Positions 24,660-37,201 of a DNA stretch of 64,000 bases are shown here, one piece after another. Below the pieces are notes generated by a model. It saw only the letters and a list, made by a program, of their open reading frames with translations, did no database searches and was not told where the DNA came from. Position numbers and translations under genes: made by a program. The first letter of the stretch is position 1. Each line of letters begins with the position of its first letter. The stretch comes from Riptortus pedestris (lineage: Eukaryota > Arthropoda > Insecta > Hemiptera > Alydidae): the NCBI GenBank assembly GCA_019009955.1, contig CM032228.1, forward strand, positions 133,190,501-133,254,500. Direction: 5' to 3'.

Positions 24660-25283
24660 AACTCAACCGCAAAAAAAAACCGGATACTTAGATTTAGTCT
24701 TATAATTTTGTTAAATACTTAATATATATGTATATTAATCTTTTTAATTAAAATAATTGGTTAATCTATAGGTTATTTAAACAAAATCTGCCAAAAGTGA
24801 ATAATTTTTATTGATTATTTACAAAAAAAAATACAAAATAAAATAAAAAAAAGATAAATTAACACATTTAAAAAAAAAAAAAAATTATTCTTCATTTTTA
24901 TAACAGTGAATGGAGTAGACTTCGCTACCCAAGCGTTTCGGCAATGTAACGTAAGCTCCGGCCTTCCATCTAAGTTTGAAAGACCCATTATTCTGGACCG
25001 AAATAAAAATAAAACATTAATTAAAGAAAATGCTTGGTTAATAATTAAAGATGTTTAAATGTGCGAAAAACTACTTACAGTTTAGAATAGATCAACTTCA
25101 CGACAAATAAATCTAATCTGAGTTTTATCTAATTGTTTACTAATCCTGAAGGGATTAGTTCAATGGACTTAGACTCTACATTCTCTGTAATAACTAGAAT
25201 ACCCACATAAAGAAACACATTGCTGAAAATTAGCTTTTAATACGACAAATATGAAGTGTCCGGTTTTTTTTTGCGGTTGAGTG
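24660..25283. mobile_element. 624-bp TA-flanked element with terminal inverted repeats
   Basis: The ends are inverted repeats of about 30 bp (ACTCAACCGCAAAAAAAAAC and CGGATACTT on the left; the right end reads CACTCAACCGC and CCGGACACTT on the - strand). TA lies immediately outside both ends (24658-24659 and 25284-25285). TA target and size fit a non-autonomous Tc1/mariner-type element. The interior holds A-rich tracts and an exon-like segment (24885-24992, - strand). Confidence 0.7.
24885..24992 (-). other. Exon-like open segment inside the 624-bp element
   Basis: After a good acceptor (ttcggtccag), 35 codons run to TAA: NNGSFKLRWKAGAYVTLPKR then LGSEVYSIHCYKNEE. A poly-T stretch and AATAAA follow downstream on this strand. 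A donor-like ACT|gtaagt lies about 90 bp upstream. No family recognised. It may be a captured or domesticated 3' exon, or chance. Confidence 0.3.
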
Positions 25284-25451
25284 TATAATGGTGCTTAATT
25301 AAGTTTGCATTGTTACATTGCATATAGTAATTACAAATTTTTGTATTGATCATATATACTTAAATCCGAGTTTCCATTTTATTCCTTCAGAATTTTGCAT
25401 GCGTTTGAAAACCTTCTTTCAATATGGGCACATAAAATTAAAAAAAAAAAA

Positions 25452-26258
25452 GTCTGTTACGCAGGGGCTGCGTAAACTAAGCAGATTTCCCACGTGAAGT
25501 TTTACAATAGAGAAATCTGCATACTGGTAACACTTATACCACCGTGAGTAAATACAAACGGTAATGAGAAATCTTTCAGTTAATTTTAATAAGCTCCCAA
25601 CAGAAACGGCTTCTGAATTGTAAACAAACAGGTCTGCCAACCACTCAGAACTAAACTGATAGACAGACATATTATTCACTGGTTAGGGGTGGTTAGGAAA
25701 AAACTGGGAAAAAACACAATTACTAAAAAAAAACATATAAACTTTATTGCAAACTATTTACTATATCTAGTACTGTCATTTATAATGAATAATTGCATAC
25801 ATCTCAAAAAGTAGAAGCTTACAACAGCCTCTAAACGAATTTCTAGAGATCCGACCAGTTGCGGAAATGGCCGAACTGACTTTCGGTCGAATCTCACGAT
25901 CAAAACCGACAAGAGCCAAACAGATCCGACGATAGCCGATCTCATCTAGTCCGTTATCCGCACGCACTTAATAAAAATGCATATATCTCGGTTAATATTC
26001 AAGATAGAGAATAAATGCACATTACAATATTTATAGTAAATTTAATTTTCAATAAGATTGGTTCTATACAATTTTTCGATCCGACGTGTAGTAACGGAAA
26101 TATTTCGATTTTTCAAAAATCCCCCTTTTAAACCTCCCCCCCCCCTTCCCACTGGCCCATTTTCAGCCATTATCGGACTGACTTTCTTTTTACATAAAAC
26201 GAATAAATATCGAGTTTGGTAACGATCAGACCAAACTTAGACCACTAGTGCGTTAACA

Positions 26259-26314
<56 letters not shown>

Positions 26315-26437
26315 ATTTTGAACGGACCTCATTTTCGTCATCTCCAGGGTAGGAAAGATGTACATTTGAAGAAATTTTTCGAAAATCGCGTCATGAGTAT
26401 TAGCTCAATAGCTTATGTCCCTTAGGGGAAATCTGCT
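25452..26437 (+). mobile_element. Family B repeat, long copy
   Basis: The copy is 986 bp from GTCTGTTACGCAGG to CTGCT. It carries about 350 bp more sequence after the 5' end than the short copies, an 11-base C tract near 26137 and (TA)n at 26262-26310. An A-run lies on the left flank and AAAA on the right flank. Confidence 0.7.
26262..26310. repeat. (TA)n inside family B copy
   Basis: Lies between GTTAACAGACA and CATAATTTTGAACGG, at the family's fixed position. Confidence 0.95.
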
Positions 26438-26799
26438 AAAATAAACAAATAAAACTGCCTTTTCTTTTTTTAAAATAATTTTTGGAAATTCTTTATACCT
26501 CCTCTGGCTGTAACATATAGTTGAAAAAACTCTCTTGGAGTACTTCCTAAGTTAATTAATTAATTTGATCATCCAATAACATTGGTTTATTATTATTAAT
26601 TTATTTTTGATAATTAAAATTATTTTTTCCTCAACTGAATCACTTCTCTATATGTATCCATGAGAAGTCGAGTACTAATTTAATTTGTAAATCTTTGGAG
26701 GTAGTGGAGGACTTCATTCCTCCAAGGGAGGAATGACTATCTGCAGTCGGTAATAATTAGTAGATTATTCTGTATTATTTTTCAAATAATAAATATATA

Positions 26800-27028
26800 G
26801 GGGCTCAGGTTAGCCATGTATGATAAAGCGTTGGCCTTAATCTTACATGGTAAACTTTGAGTGTCGAGTGTGATTCCCGTCTTGGCAATAGGAGTTTATT
26901 TAGTGACAATCTCATTAAATAAAATCCTTAGTCCCACCCTGGATAGAAAAGGGTGGCAAACTGTAGATAACCCGCCCCAATTAGTCACAGTAGCAAAAAT
27001 TGGGCATTAATAAATAATAAAAAATATA
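26800..27028 (+). mobile_element. tRNA-derived SINE, full length
   Basis: Complete copy: GGGGCTCAGGTTAGCCATGT, box B region GAGTGTGATTCCCGTC, body GTCCCACCCTGGATAG, GATAACCCGCCCCAATTAG, tail TTAATAAATAATAAAA. Confidence 0.75.
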
Positions 27029-28791
27029 ATTATAAACATCCTGAAGATGATTCATTATTTGAAAATCAATTTCCAGCATATTTAAAATAAATTCATCAGT
27101 AATATCAAAGGTTATTAATTCATTTTAATAATTTAATACAGAAAGCACATGAACAAAGTGTGTTTTACAACAATGTTTAAAATTATCGGTTATGCATTGT
27201 TATCACCTATTATTATATTTTGATGAGTATATTAATCAAGAATATTTTCTTTGTGAAAGAGGTATTATTTGAAAGTGCTGTAAATAATGTTAGTTTTTTT
27301 TTAGTGTATGCTTCATTTGAAATAAATATGAATATTTATGATAACAATTTTAACATGGACAGGCACTGTGTTTACCTCATCTGTGCTGGTGTCAACTGAA
27401 ACTTATATTAATTTGTATTTGTCAGTTTTTATCATGAGTACTTACTTTAATAGAAATTAATTTTTGATATCATTAACAAGCGAATCGTAAGGGTCAAACT
27501 CTACGCTTAAAGCAATAAAATATGAAACAGAAATGTTTTTTCAGTGTTACCATTTAGAATATATTCAAAAATATATTTTCATCTGATCTTTTCCATATTG
27601 AAAAATGAAACCACCTTGTTGGTATTACTTTTTCAGCTACATAATATCTATTTTTGAGTTGGCTTATTAGATTAATATATGAGAATGTTCCCTTTGTACA
27701 ATCTGCTTCTATTAGCATAGATAAAGATATTCATTGGGTTTTGGTGATATCCTCCACAGTACTAAAAAGGATGAGTAAGAAATAGTCTATGCTCCTTAAA
27801 GATGATAATCTTTAATTACATACCAATTATACTTGAATTCATCCTTAACTATCTAATATCTAAAGAAAGGCCAGAAAGTATGTTCTAGTAAATAAAGAAC
27901 AGGACATGGGAAAAATTCCCCATCTGCCTCAAAATCAGCCTTGGGTTCATTAACATTAATTGTTTTTTCCTCTTTGAACAGTTTATGATTTAATGAATGA
28001 AAACAAGGAATTTTCCCACTAGCTAATATATTTATATCCTAATAATTCTAAAGAAGCGTCAGGTAACTCAATGAAGTAGTTGATTCAAACTATTGAATTT
28101 ATTTAGAGAGTTTCACATAATAAATACAATTGCCCATTCAGGAATCAAAATACATCTCTTGATTTCCCAAATAGCATTTGTACCTTGCCTAATACACTGA
28201 TTAAAGACAGCCGCTTCAACACATTTTGATTTATTTTATAATTAAACAAATTTAGAAAAGTGTCTCAGAAAAATAAATTGTCACTGCCTATTAAAATTTT
28301 TACTTATAATATATAGTTAAATAGTTTTGTAAATATTGATCGTATGGTCAAAATCAAGAGTTTTTAAAATACCTGTACATTTTTGCATGTTGTATAATAA
28401 AAAAATAAACTATATTATATCACGTGGCATGAAATAAGGTATAACGAATTACTTTTGTAGACAGAGACATGGTTTTGAAAATTTAGTTTCCGTTAATCTG
28501 AATTTTTTTTTCCACCACATTAAATATAGTTAGTTCTCATCTCTGGGGTCAGTAAACTTAGCATTTCAAATGGCAGCCAATTTTGTCTTATGTTACATTC
28601 TGATGGCAATCACAGTTACCTTGAGCATCACTTAAAAGTTAGTTTTCAAGTACTCAGGCTCCCCAAGCCATGAACTGCACTGGAATAATAAAAAAATGCA
28701 CTTTTTAATAATGTACAATTTCACTTGGTTAAAGGAAATAGTTTAAGCTTATTCTATAATCTAAACTTATTATTTATTCTATTTAGTATGT
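27029..28791. other. AT-rich, nothing supported
   Basis: Probable NCBP1 intron. No upstream NCBP1 exon was found in it. Confidence 0.4.
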
Positions 28792-28960
28792 GGGGCTCAG
28801 GTTAGCCATGTGAGTTAAAGCGTTGGCTTTAATCTCACATGGTAAGCCTACACATGAAATAAATTCCTTAGTCCCACCCTGGGTAGAAATGGGTGGTAAC
28901 CTGTAGATAACCCCTCCCAATTAGCCATAGTAGTAAAAAGTGGACGTTAATAAATAAATA
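28792..28960 (+). mobile_element. tRNA-derived SINE with internal deletion
   Basis: The head GGGGCTCAGGTTAGCCATGT, GAGTTAAAGCGTTGGC is good. The box B region and the start of the body are deleted. The body resumes CCTTAGTCCCACCCTGGG and the tail is GTGGACGTTAATAAATAAAT. Confidence 0.7.
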
Positions 28961-29168
28961 TTTAGTATGCACTTTACATTCTTTAATATTTTTTCATGAT
29001 AATGTATGTTATTATTATTTATTAACATCCACAACTAATAAATAGTATCTACTTTGCCACAAATTTTATTCTTTTGTTCTTTCAATAATTAAAAACATCC
29101 TCTCTCAAAAAAAAAACAACAAAAAAACCCAAAAAACAGATCATTATTCTAGGCATATATTGCGTTTT

Positions 29169-29262
29169 AGCAGATTTCCCTAATGGGAAATCAGCTATTG
29201 AGGTTGTACTTGTGACACGATTTTTGAAAAATTTCAATTAATCATTCTTATAGTAAATGTGA
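29169..29262 (-). mobile_element. Family B 3' end fragment
   Basis: TTTTAGCAGATTTCCCTAAT then GGGAAATCAGCTATTGAGG, the reverse of the family's 3' end, upstream of the first NCBP1 exon. A second short piece of the same end is at 29705-29779 (AAGGGAATTCAGCTATAAAG), joined directly to a SINE. Confidence 0.5.
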
Positions 29263-29290
29263 TCACTATAGCAGTATGCAAAAGAAAAGA

Positions 29291-29291
<1 letters not shown>

Positions 29292-29340
<49 letters not shown>
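29292..29340. repeat. (TA)n next to an NCBP1 splice acceptor
   Basis: 49 nt of TA whose right end is 52 bases from the first base of the NCBP1 exon at 29393. The branch-point region must lie in or next to it. Confidence 0.95.
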
Positions 29341-29343
<3 letters not shown>

Positions 29344-29392
29344 GCTATACACTTTTTATATTTCACATAGATAACATTTATGTTTTTTCCAG

Positions 29393-29637
29393 GTAGTTTA
29401 GCGGGAAATCAAGTTGCTCAACAACTACTTGCTGCTCTAAAAGACCGTAGTTGTTCTCCTGAGGATGTTCTTGGACTTCTTAAGGAATTACCCAATCCCC
29501 TTGAAGAGGATGAAGGGCCAGAAGCAAGATACAACCCACTTAAAATAGATATTTTTGTGCAGACGTTATTCTACATTGGCTCAAAAAGTTTTTCGCACTC
29601 ATTTGCTGCCTTAGCTAAATTCAATCAAGTTTTCAAG
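29393..29637 (+). CDS. NCBP1: NCBP1 exon, first one in window
   Basis: The acceptor is ttttttccag and the donor is AAG|gtataa. It encodes [18 protein letters not shown], then an acidic linker ([11 protein letters not shown]), then [18 protein letters not shown], the start of the third MIF4G-like helical domain. The first two bases complete a codon from an upstream exon. A 49-nt (TA)n tract ends 52 bases before this exon. Confidence 0.93.
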
Positions 29638-30100
29638 GTATAAAATTTCTGAAATGGTTCCTTTTTTATTGTAATTTTAGTTTATTTATTTTTTAATATT
29701 TTCACTTAAGGGAATTCAGCTATAAAGCTGTACTGATGACACAATTTTCAAAAAATTATTCAAATTTTATATGTATATATGGGCTCAGGCTAGCCATGTG
29801 AGTTAAAGCTTTGGCCTTAATCTCATGGTAAATCTAGAGTGGCAAGTTTGTTTTTCTCCTGGGTATTAGGAATCGATTTAGTGACAAACTTATTAAATAA
29901 AATCTGTTGTCCCACGCTGGCTAGGAAAGGATGGTAACCTGTAGATAATCCTTCCCAATTAGACGTAGTTGCATAAAGTGGACATAAATAAATACATGTC
30001 AAAAATATGAATATCACAATTTGTTCCCCACTTGTTAACCTGAGATATATATATTTTTGTTAATAAAGATATACAGCATGTACATATATATATATAGATA

Positions 30101-30159
<59 letters not shown>

Positions 30160-30193
30160 TACATACATACATACATACATACATTCACACACA

Positions 30194-30239
<46 letters not shown>

Positions 30240-31559
30240 TATAATGTATACTCACTATTTATATATTAACAAAAATATACCTCGGGGCTCAGGTTAGCCA
30301 TATGAGTTAAAGCATTGCCTTTAATCTCACATGGTAAACCTAGAGCAGTGAGTTCGATTCCCGCCTGAGCAAAGGAATTTATTTAGTGACGGAATTCAGT
30401 AAATAAAATCCCTAGTCCTACCCTGGCTAGAAAAGAGTGGTAACCTGAGGATAACCCGTCCCAATTAGCCTTAGCTGTAAAAAAGTTGGTGTTAATAAAT
30501 AAATAAAAAAATATATCTCAGGTTAACAATTGGTTAACAGATGGTGATTTATTATACATGGATATTTAAATTATTAATAGTTATATAACATAAAGAAATT
30601 CAAAGCATTCAGTTACAAAGGATGTTAGATCTTGACTTATATTGACGGCTTTGGTGTCAAAGAGAGCAACCAGGGTCTTCAATGTGGTGTATGCTTCTTA
30701 TTTAATTCTTCCCTGCAACGTATATGAAGAGAAACAGAGACCGTGTGTGAAAATATGAAAAAGAGCAGGCAGGGACCATGTGTTCCCGTTCGGGTCCAGT
30801 CAAGGAGAGCGTTCTTCCGCCAGTAGCTTGTTTTTCACTACTACTTCCTCGGAAAGGATGTATTTTGTAAATATTTGATATCTTTTGAAATATATCTGTT
30901 TATCAGACGAACAGTAAATCCCTGTAGTCAATACAACATTTTTCCTCTTCAAATCTTTAACTCTGCATTCAATGAGTATAAACACTTTGTTCTGTTGGTG
31001 AAGCACTCCTAATAGCGATTCTCACAACTTCATTTGCCACGGTTTTTAAAAATTGATTATGTTTGCCATTTATTATACCTTTTCACTGAATAATATAGCT
31101 CTGGAAATTGTTCATGTTACATTTGGATGAGTTCCAGTCAAAAACAATATAATACAAATTTCAAAGAAAGGTTTTTCTTTTTTTATGTATGTTATTATTG
31201 TTATTCATTAACGTCCACTTTTTGCAACTAAGGCTAATTGGGACGGGTTATCTAAAGATTTCCACCCTTTTCTAGCCAGGGTGGGATTTTAGGATGTTAT
31301 TTAATGAATTTCGTCACTAAATAATTTCCTTTGCCTAGGCGAGAATCGAACTCGCCACTCTAGGTTTGTCATGTGAAATTTTTATATATGTAACTATTAC
31401 ATTATGCTATCTATTATTATTAAAACTTACAATCCCTTATCACACAAGCAATTATTCTAAATATGATAATCACAAAATACATATTTTTTTACACATCTGC
31501 CGCAAAAATATGAACACATAAATAAATAATTAAACATAGCTATATAACAATTTTAATTT

Positions 31560-31615
<56 letters not shown>

Positions 31616-34600
31616 GACGAGAATAGACAAAAATGCTAGAGGAAAAACAAAGGAAGGAGATTAATGGACTATAATTAAATAATAATATTCATAAATATAT
31701 AGCACTTATCATTGACCCCTTCCAGACTAGTAACCAAGAATAGATCCAGATTCAGGTTTTAAAATGTGTCTATTTTAATTAAGGACCTCTTTGTAATTTA
31801 ATATTTTATTATAATTTATAATTTGAAAGACATCAATAATAATTATTTGTTCAAATTGACTATTGTTTAGTTTAATTTTATAATTTAAATTTTCTTTTGG
31901 TATAAAGCCATATAAAGCTAAATCATTTAGAATATTTTTTCACCATCTGTTTATAATACAAGTTTTCTGCATTTAACAATCCAAACATATATTTGATCAC
32001 GATCTTCGAGCCACACATTATGGCGCCAAATGTAATATCAGGAAATATTGAAGAAAGAAATATAAATAAATAAAAGATATGTGAATAAATATTAACTCTT
32101 TATGCATTATTTTTGCTTTTATTAACAAAGATTTTTCCTTAAAAATTGACAAACCTAGAGATATGAGTTTGATTCCCATCTGGGCAATAGGAATTTATTT
32201 AGTGACGAACTCATTAAATAAAATCTCTAGTGCCGCCCTGGCTAGCAAAAGTGTGGTAACCTATAGATAACCTGTCCCAATTAGCTTCAGGGGATAAAGT
32301 AGATGTTAATAAATAATATTTCATTAAAATCACATCATTTTTCTATTCATTGTCCTTTTCAGGCAGTAGGCAAATGCTCCTGCATGAGAAATCTAGAAAA
32401 ATAATGTTAATATGATTAGACTTAATACAGAAAAAAAATTAATATAGATATTTACATTGTTATAAAATATTAATTGCCCCCATAAGTATACGGGGTGTGG
32501 CTATTAAATAACGAGACTGACGCTGCTACAGAAGAAGTGCGCATGCGTCAAACGCCAGCAACTAACAGCTGTTATCGTGAAGCTTCCTCTTTTGAATATA
32601 GTGCCTCTCGCTTCTGTAAACAAATCAGTAGAGCAACGAATTGGAAAAACCGCTACTGAAACTTATAATTTATTGAAAGAAGTGTATAGAAATGAATGTT
32701 TATCGCGTGCACGTGTTTTTGAGTGGTTTAAGCGTTTTCAAGATGGCCGAGAAGACGTTCAATATGATTCACGCCCGGGTCGCCCTTCCACGTCGAAAAT
32801 GGATGGCAATATCGAAAAAATCGGTAATCTGATTCGATCTGACCGTCGGTTAAGTATTTGTGCGATTGCTGAAACTGTACGAATTGATAAAGAATCCGTA
32901 CGGCAAATATTACATAACAATTTTAGCATGCAAAAAGTGTGTGCCAAAATGGTGCCTAAAATTCTCACATTTGAACAACTGGAAACTCGCAAAAATGTTT
33001 GTACTGACACTTTGAATGCCATTGAAAATGACCCAAACTTACTGGAAAGGATAATAACATGTGACGAATCATGGTTTTTTATGTATGATCCTGAAACAAA
33101 GCGCCAATCCATGCACTGGAAGAGCCCATCTTCACCGAGAGCCAAAAAAGCTCGAATGAGCAAATCAAAATTCAAAGCAATGTTGATTGTTTTTTTCGAT
33201 ATTCATGGGATTGTGAACCTTCACTGGGTTCCTGAAGGTCAAACGATTAATCAACATTACTACCTTCACGTTCTTGCTGAACTCCGCGAAAGAATAAGGA
33301 AAAAACGACCTGAATTGTGGAAGGACAAGTCACCAAGACAATGCGCCGGCTCATTCCGCATTGTCTGTTAAGAGGTTTCTAGCCAAATTCAGCATCCCAG
33401 TGTTAGACCATCTGCCTTATTCACCGGATCTTGCGCCGTGCGACTTCTATCTGTTTCCTAAGGTGAAATCTGCATTAAAAGGAACAAGATTTGAGTCTGT
33501 TGAAGCTGTGAAAGAGAAAGCGGCATGCGCCCTGAAGGAGCTGACAGAAAAAGACTTCCAGCACTGTTTCGAATAATGGAAGGTTCGCATGGAGCGTTGT
33601 AGGGATAAAGGAGGGGTGTATATTGAAGGTGATAATAAGTAAAAATGTATGAAATAAAAATAAAATGTTTTACAGCGTCAGTCTCGTTATTTAATAGCCA
33701 CACCCCGTACATTAGTTAACCTTTTGTTCATGTTATGGTCACATTTTTAACTTGAATCAAAAAGTAGTTACTTAGATATATGTGGTTGAAATGCTTTTAA
33801 AAATTGTATAAATGTCTTGGTTTTAGCTCCTTGCTGACAGCGAAGAAGCCCAGCTTTGTATTTTGAGAAGTATTTATGAGTTATGGCGCAATCATCAACA
33901 AATGATTTGTGTTCTCATAGATAAAATGTTAAAAATTCAGCTTCTGGAATGTGCGGCTGTAGCAAATTGGATATTTTCAAAGGAAATGTCTCATGATTTC
34001 ACCAAGTAAGTTTATAAACTATTCTAACAATAAGTGATTTCATGATGTATTCATATTTATTAAATTAAGATTTTGTTAGTAGTTCCCTGGAAATTACTTA
34101 ATATTAATTTCAATTTTTCTCTCTGTTTCTTATATTTAATAAACTAATTAATAGTATTTTAAGGCAGCAAAAATGGTCTACAAAACTCTTTATTAAATAT
34201 TTTTTACGTCAAATGTGTTGCTCCTTCTGGGCGTTTACAATGCTAAAAATACTGTGATATCTGGAGGAACTTATAGAAAGGTTTTTTGGTGTAAAATAAA
34301 GGTAAATGTATTGGGGAATTCAATAGGACATTATTATTTTTATTTATATGCTGGGTTTAAGTATGTGTATGTATATATTGTTATTTTTAATTTTGGCTGT
34401 GAAATTTGAAAGAATATGTAACTTTCGTAAATCATATTTTCAAAATATTAGTTTTGCTATTTCATTCTAACTGTAGCTTAGCTCCCAATTAGTGTTAAAT
34501 CCTTCTTGATTTTGAATTGGTCTCAGTAAGGATAATGTGCTAATTAATAGTGCCATTTGTGAATCATTCATGAATGATATGTTTTCTTCGTGCTTTGAAG

Positions 34601-37148
34601 TTATAATGCATAAAATGGAGTACTAGGTTGTCATGTGTGTTCAGGTGTTAGTCTTAAATGTTCTTGGTATGATCTTACTTAAAACTAGAGGCTTATTTGA
34701 AATTCCTAAGCGAGCAATAAGAATTTAAATAGTGACAAATTTGCTGGTTAACATCCTTAATAACCTGTATTTAACTTATCCACTTAGACTTATTAGTATA
34801 TGTTGTCGCTTCCCAATTAATACTTGGTCAGAGATGTGGTGGGTTTCTTGGTTTCTAAATGAGTACTTTTTTTATGATGTATGTAATATTTAATATTTTT
34901 TTAGGTTGTATATTTGGGAAATTCTCCATCTTACAATAAACAAAATGAGTAAGTATGTGAATCGATTGAGCCGAGAAGTGGGAGAGGCCCGAGAGAAACT
35001 GGCTAGGAGTGGAGCTGGGAGCTCAGGTGAGGACAGTGATGACAGCCGAGATGATAGACCTACTGAAGAAATGGTTGAAAGAATGGAAGAAAGGCTGGAA
35101 ACAGCTCAGGGAGACCAGAAAAATCTTTTCCTAATCATATTTCAGGTATCGTTGCTTAAACAATACTTTCTTTCACCTTGACTGCTCAAATATACTTTTA
35201 AAAGTGTTTTTTTATTGAGGCCATCTAATTTGATGTTTGAAAATATTAACTATTTCTATGCTTTCCTAATTCCAAATTCTATGATTTACATTGGGAAAAA
35301 ATTATTTCTTAGCTTCACTGTATCTGTGATCAGGGAGAATTTTCTGGGGCTCAGGTTGGCCGTGCGAGTTAAGGCGTTGACCTTTATCTCACATGGTAAA
35401 TCTAGAGGTGCGAGTTCGATTCTCGCCTGGGCAAAGGGTATTATTTAGTGACGAAATTCATTAAATAACATCCTAAAATCCCACCCTGGCTAGAAAAGGG
35501 TGGTAACCTGTAGATAACCCATCCCAATTAGCCTGAGTTGCAAAAAGTAGACGTTAATAAATAATAATAATACAAGTATTTCTAAATATATTTTTTAGCA
35601 TGTACATTGTTTAAACTTTAAACTGAAGTATAGGTTGATAAAAAACACATTTTTATTAAATAAGTATGTTTTATATGATTGGCATATTAGAAATAAATAA
35701 TGGAGCCACCGTAATTTCCCAGAACTGAAAAGTACATAGAATCACTGTTTTATTCATAATCTTCAAAAATGGTTATATGATATTTTTCATTCAGACTCAT
35801 ATCAGTTATTGTTAGTATTTTTTATTTTAGATATCATTTAAATAATGATTTGGTAACTATCAAACAAAAATCATAATCACGTAAGCAGTAGAGAATGTTT
35901 TAATGAAGATGTGTTTTAATTTTAACTGAGAATAATTGTTTTCACAGTCTTGTTAGTTATCTGTTCGATTTGGCTACTACAGAAACTTATTGGCATTAAA
36001 TGGAGTTTCCATAAAATAGTCATAATTGCGTTTTTATTAAAACTTTGTATTCTGTACATAAATAAATCCATTGATTTTGTTATATACCTGTGTCAAAAGA
36101 TCTAAAGATGAAGATGTATTACTAAATTTGGGTTATTTTATTTTTTCAGAGGTTTATTATGATTCTGTCTGAGCACTTGGTGAGATGTGATACTGATAAT
36201 AAAGAGTTTGATAATTATTGGTACAGATGGACCATAGGAAGGTTACAACATGTTTTTCTTGCGGTATATGAAATGTTTATTCTCTAATTTAAATACTTTC
36301 TTGCATTGCAATATATTTAATAAGAGTTGTGCCTATTTAAGGATTCATTCATTTTCCATATAACTGAATGGCAACATTTATAATATATTTACCTATTACC
36401 AGTTGATCTTTCTTATTTTAATAGCCTAAATGAAAATGGAACCTAAAAAAATATAAAAAATATTATGAATTTGGAGAATAGCTGAAATCTTATGAACAAA
36501 ATTAAGTTTTTGTGTGTATGTAGGATGAAAAAATTGTTGGCTACGCTTCCACTATAATAATTTATTGAAACGGCAAAGCGCTTTCGATGCTGTGCATCAT
36601 CGTCAGTGCCGTATAACAGTGTGCCAATGGTTGTTGCCGGGTTGAGCTTGCCGGGCTTTCATATTCTGAGTTGGTATTCTGGCAGGTGGAAGAGACTTCT
36701 AATGTATGTAAGATGAAAAAAAGTCCGTCACGCAGGGGCTGCGTAAACTAAGCAGATTTCCCACGTAAAGTTATACAATAGATAAATCTCCATACGAGTG
36801 CTGATCAGTTACGGAAATGGCCGAACTAGCTTTTGGCGGGAACCATAGCTCGTCCGTTACACTTAATAAAAATGCAAATATCTCGGTTAATATTCAAGAT
36901 AGAGAATAAATGTATATAACAATATTTATAGTAAATTAAATTTGCAATAAGATTGGTTCTATACAATGTTTCGATCCGACGTATAGTAACAGAGATATTT
37001 CGAATTTTCGAAAATCCCCCCTCTAAACTCCCCTCCCACTGGTCTGATTTCAGCCGTTAACGAACTTGATCTTTCTTTTTACTTCAAACGATTAAATACC
37101 GAGTTTGGTGATGATTAAACAAAAATTGCGACCACTATAGTGTTAACA

Positions 37149-37201
<53 letters not shown>

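Noticed and set aside
25754..25967. Overlapping - strand frames resembling conserved protein
   Set aside because: Inside the long family B copy; no family match and not kept in other copies.
29959..30255. 98-codon - strand frame rich in I, Y, C and V
   Set aside because: Translation of the compound TA/CA microsatellite.
32759..33175. 138-codon - strand frame
   Set aside because: Antisense shadow of the mariner transposase.
35346..35430. Possible functional tRNA gene at a SINE head
   Set aside because: Box A- and B-like segments are present, but the head is continuous with the SINE body and no clean acceptor stem forms.
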